64,000 bases of DNA from an uncultured Bacteroidales bacterium. Lineage in GTDB: Bacteria > Bacteroidota > Bacteroidia > Bacteroidales > Muribaculaceae. This document shows positions 62,906-64,000 of this stretch, piece after piece. Position 1 is the stretch's first letter. Each line of letters starts with the position of its first letter. The notes beneath the pieces were generated by a model that had not been told where the DNA came from, did no database searches, and was given only the letters and a program-made list of their open reading frames with translations. The DNA is taken from NCBI GenBank assembly GCA_947176235.1, contig CAMWPM010000004.1, forward strand, positions 26,291 through 90,290. Reading direction: 5' to 3'. The position numbers and the translations under genes are program-made.

Positions 62906-63760
62906 ATGAAGAAATTATTTCTGATGGCAGCCGTGGCTGCAGTGACCCTTTGTGGCTGTGGAGGAAAATCCACGTCAGTGTCGGAAGATAAGGCAGCCTC
63001 GGATTCTACCGACAAAATCCTGATAGTCTATTACTCCCAGACCGGTGCGACAAAAGCAGTGGCTGAAGAATTTCAGCGTCAGCTCGGATGTGATATTGCC
63101 GCCATCGAGGCTGTTAAACCCTACGACGGCGACTATGGAGCGACCATACAGCGTTGGCGCGAGGAAGTCGACAACAACGTGAAGGTGGAGATCAAGCCTC
63201 TCGACGTGAATCTTGACGACTATTCCTCGGTGTTCATCGGTTATCCGATCTGGGGCGGGACGTATGCCCTCCCGATGGCTACTTTCCTTGCAGACAACGC
63301 CGAGTCATTTAAAGGGAAAAAAGTAGTGACATTTTCCACGTTCGGTAGCGGTGGCGTCTCCACGTCCACCCGTGATGTCGTGGCGGCACTGCCTGATGCC
63401 GAGGTGATTGCCGGCTACGGAGTGAGAAATGCGCGACTGGCTAAAGCTCCCGAGGAAATCGCGGAATTTCTCGGCGCGACTGACTTTCTGGATGTCGAGA
63501 TAGAGTCGCTTCCTGATTACTCTGATGTAACCGAGGTGACGGAAAATGACGTCAGGATCTTTGACGAGGCTTGCGGGAGCTATCAGTTCCCGCTTGGCAC
63601 CCCATTAAAGGTCGCCTCCCGAAAGACACCGAAGGGTACGGAATATCGCTATGAAGTGGAGTCGCAGGCTCCTGACAGCACGAAGTCATCTTCGATAATC
63701 TTCGTAATAGCTCCTGATGACGGCTCCGCTCCCGAATTTACCGAAGTCGTCCGATTCTAA
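62906..63760 (+). CDS. Flavodoxin-domain lipoprotein
   Basis: The 284-residue protein has a lipoprotein signal (VTLCGC, C18) and a flavodoxin domain (about 38-190). The FMN phosphate loop is VYYSQTGATK, and GYPIWGGT and STFGSGG form the isoalloxazine loops. A C-terminal extension of about 90 residues follows and resembles no domain I know. Exported flavodoxin-like lipoproteins are thought to bind FMN in periplasmic electron transfer, with a partner that is not visible here. I prefer the ATG at 62906 to 62876, because the signal peptide begins there and the upstream part overlaps the -7 box. Confidence 0.82.
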   Translation: MKKLFLMAAVAAVTLCGCGGKSTSVSEDKAASDSTDKILIVYYSQTGATKAVAEEFQRQLGCDIAAIEAVKPYDGDYGATIQRWREEVDNNVKVEIKPLDVNLDDYSSVFIGYPIWGGTYALPMATFLADNAESFKGKKVVTFSTFGSGGVSTSTRDVVAALPDAEVIAGYGVRNARLAKAPEEIAEFLGATDFLDVEIESLPDYSDVTEVTENDVRIFDEACGSYQFPLGTPLKVASRKTPKGTEYRYEVESQAPDSTKSSSIIFVIAPDDGSAPEFTEVVRF

Positions 63761-63902
63761 ATGATTATTCCGGAATAGAAGAATACTCTAAAAATAGCTT
63801 TGCTCATTGCGCCACTTCGTTCTATCGGTGTGGCTCGAGTATTGATCCTCTTTATAATCGAATAAAAATTATATCAGGCTTAAAATTAGAGAATTGATTG
63901 TG

Positions 63903-63941
63903 AAAAAACAACCTTACAGACCACGTGGTCTGTAAGGTTGT
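63903..63941 (-). terminator. Terminator of tRNA-Pro, perfect 34-base palindrome
   Basis: Bases 63908-63941 form a perfect inverted repeat without unpaired loop bases (17-bp arms, ends ACAACC and GGTTGT). Six A at 63903-63908 read as a T-run on the minus strand. Confidence 0.85.
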
Positions 63942-63949
63942 TCTGTTTG

Positions 63950-64000
63950 TCGGGGTGAGAAGACTCGAACTTCCGACCTCCACGTCCCGAACGTGGCGCG
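63950..64000 (-). tRNA. tRNA-Pro (anticodon CGG), 3' part
   Basis: The minus strand reads an anticodon arm CCACG-TTCGGGA-CGTGG with anticodon CGG, a variable loop, a T arm GGAAG-TTCGAGT-CTTCT, and the acceptor strand CACCCCG plus discriminator A. CCA is not encoded. The D arm and 5' acceptor strand lie beyond the right edge. Confidence 0.88.

Overview
The window is one piece of a Bacteroidota chromosome, almost certainly of the order Bacteroidales. The evidence is a SusC/SusD pair, two hybrid two-component systems, a fused SecDF, a TonB receptor/DUF4249 pair, a PG-type glutaminyl cyclase, DUF2851, and many promoters with the Bacteroides -7 element TAnnTTTG. In several of these a TTTG-like -33 element lies 19-20 bases upstream. 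The rather high GC content and the family mix would suit Muribaculaceae-like gut bacteria. That family-level call is an impression and was not tested.

Layout. 1-4.0 kb: the start of an OPT-family transporter, diverging from two sodium:neurotransmitter-symporter paralogues with a small basic membrane protein between them. 4.1-5.8 kb: an HdhA-like short-chain dehydrogenase, a cupin and a DUF488 protein. 5.9-18.9 kb: a compact fructan/fructose utilisation locus (fructokinase, fructose-type MFS permease, GH32 hydrolase, divergent fructose-type hybrid sensor, a GH32 remnant, SusD, SusC). 19.2-28.8 kb: a secreted protein, DUF4249/TonB receptor, lpxB, secDF, DUF2851. 28.9-36.0 kb: a WYL regulator, two SurA-like foldase proteins, glutaminyl cyclase, sufE, a POT peptide transporter and aquaporin. 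36.1-43.4 kb: a possible structured RNA, a heptamer repeat array, and an operon of a tripartite RND efflux pump ending in lpxA. 43.8-48.7 kb: class I fumarase, PBP1A and an AlkD-like HEAT protein. 48.7-49.7 kb: a decayed AAA/DUF4143 gene and a 33-bp tandem repeat. 49.7-58.4 kb: cytidine deaminase, MATE, BI-1, argS and a large orphan hybrid two-component system. 58.5-64 kb: PatB/MalY aminotransferase, aroA, a conserved membrane protein, a ZnuB-like permease, an AT-rich orphan between two near-identical hairpins, a flavodoxin lipoprotein, and the 3' part of tRNA-Pro.

How it works together. The fructan locus resembles the Bacteroides BT1754-BT1765 system. The HTCS should sense fructose in the periplasm. 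SusC/SusD import oligosaccharides, GH32 cuts them to fructose, the permease imports fructose and the PfkB kinase phosphorylates it. Both outward-facing promoters carry the same two sequence blocks at the same distance from their -7 boxes, which is the best candidate here for an HTCS operator. No surface endo-fructanase or SusE-like protein is present, and one GH32 gene is cut off exactly where it meets the regulator gene.

No clearly undescribed defence or mobile system was found. The most unusual items are the shared PUL operator, the RND pump with two extra membrane segments, the possible leaderless promoters, the hairpin-flanked orphan gene, and the structured intergenic RNA candidate beside the heptamer array.
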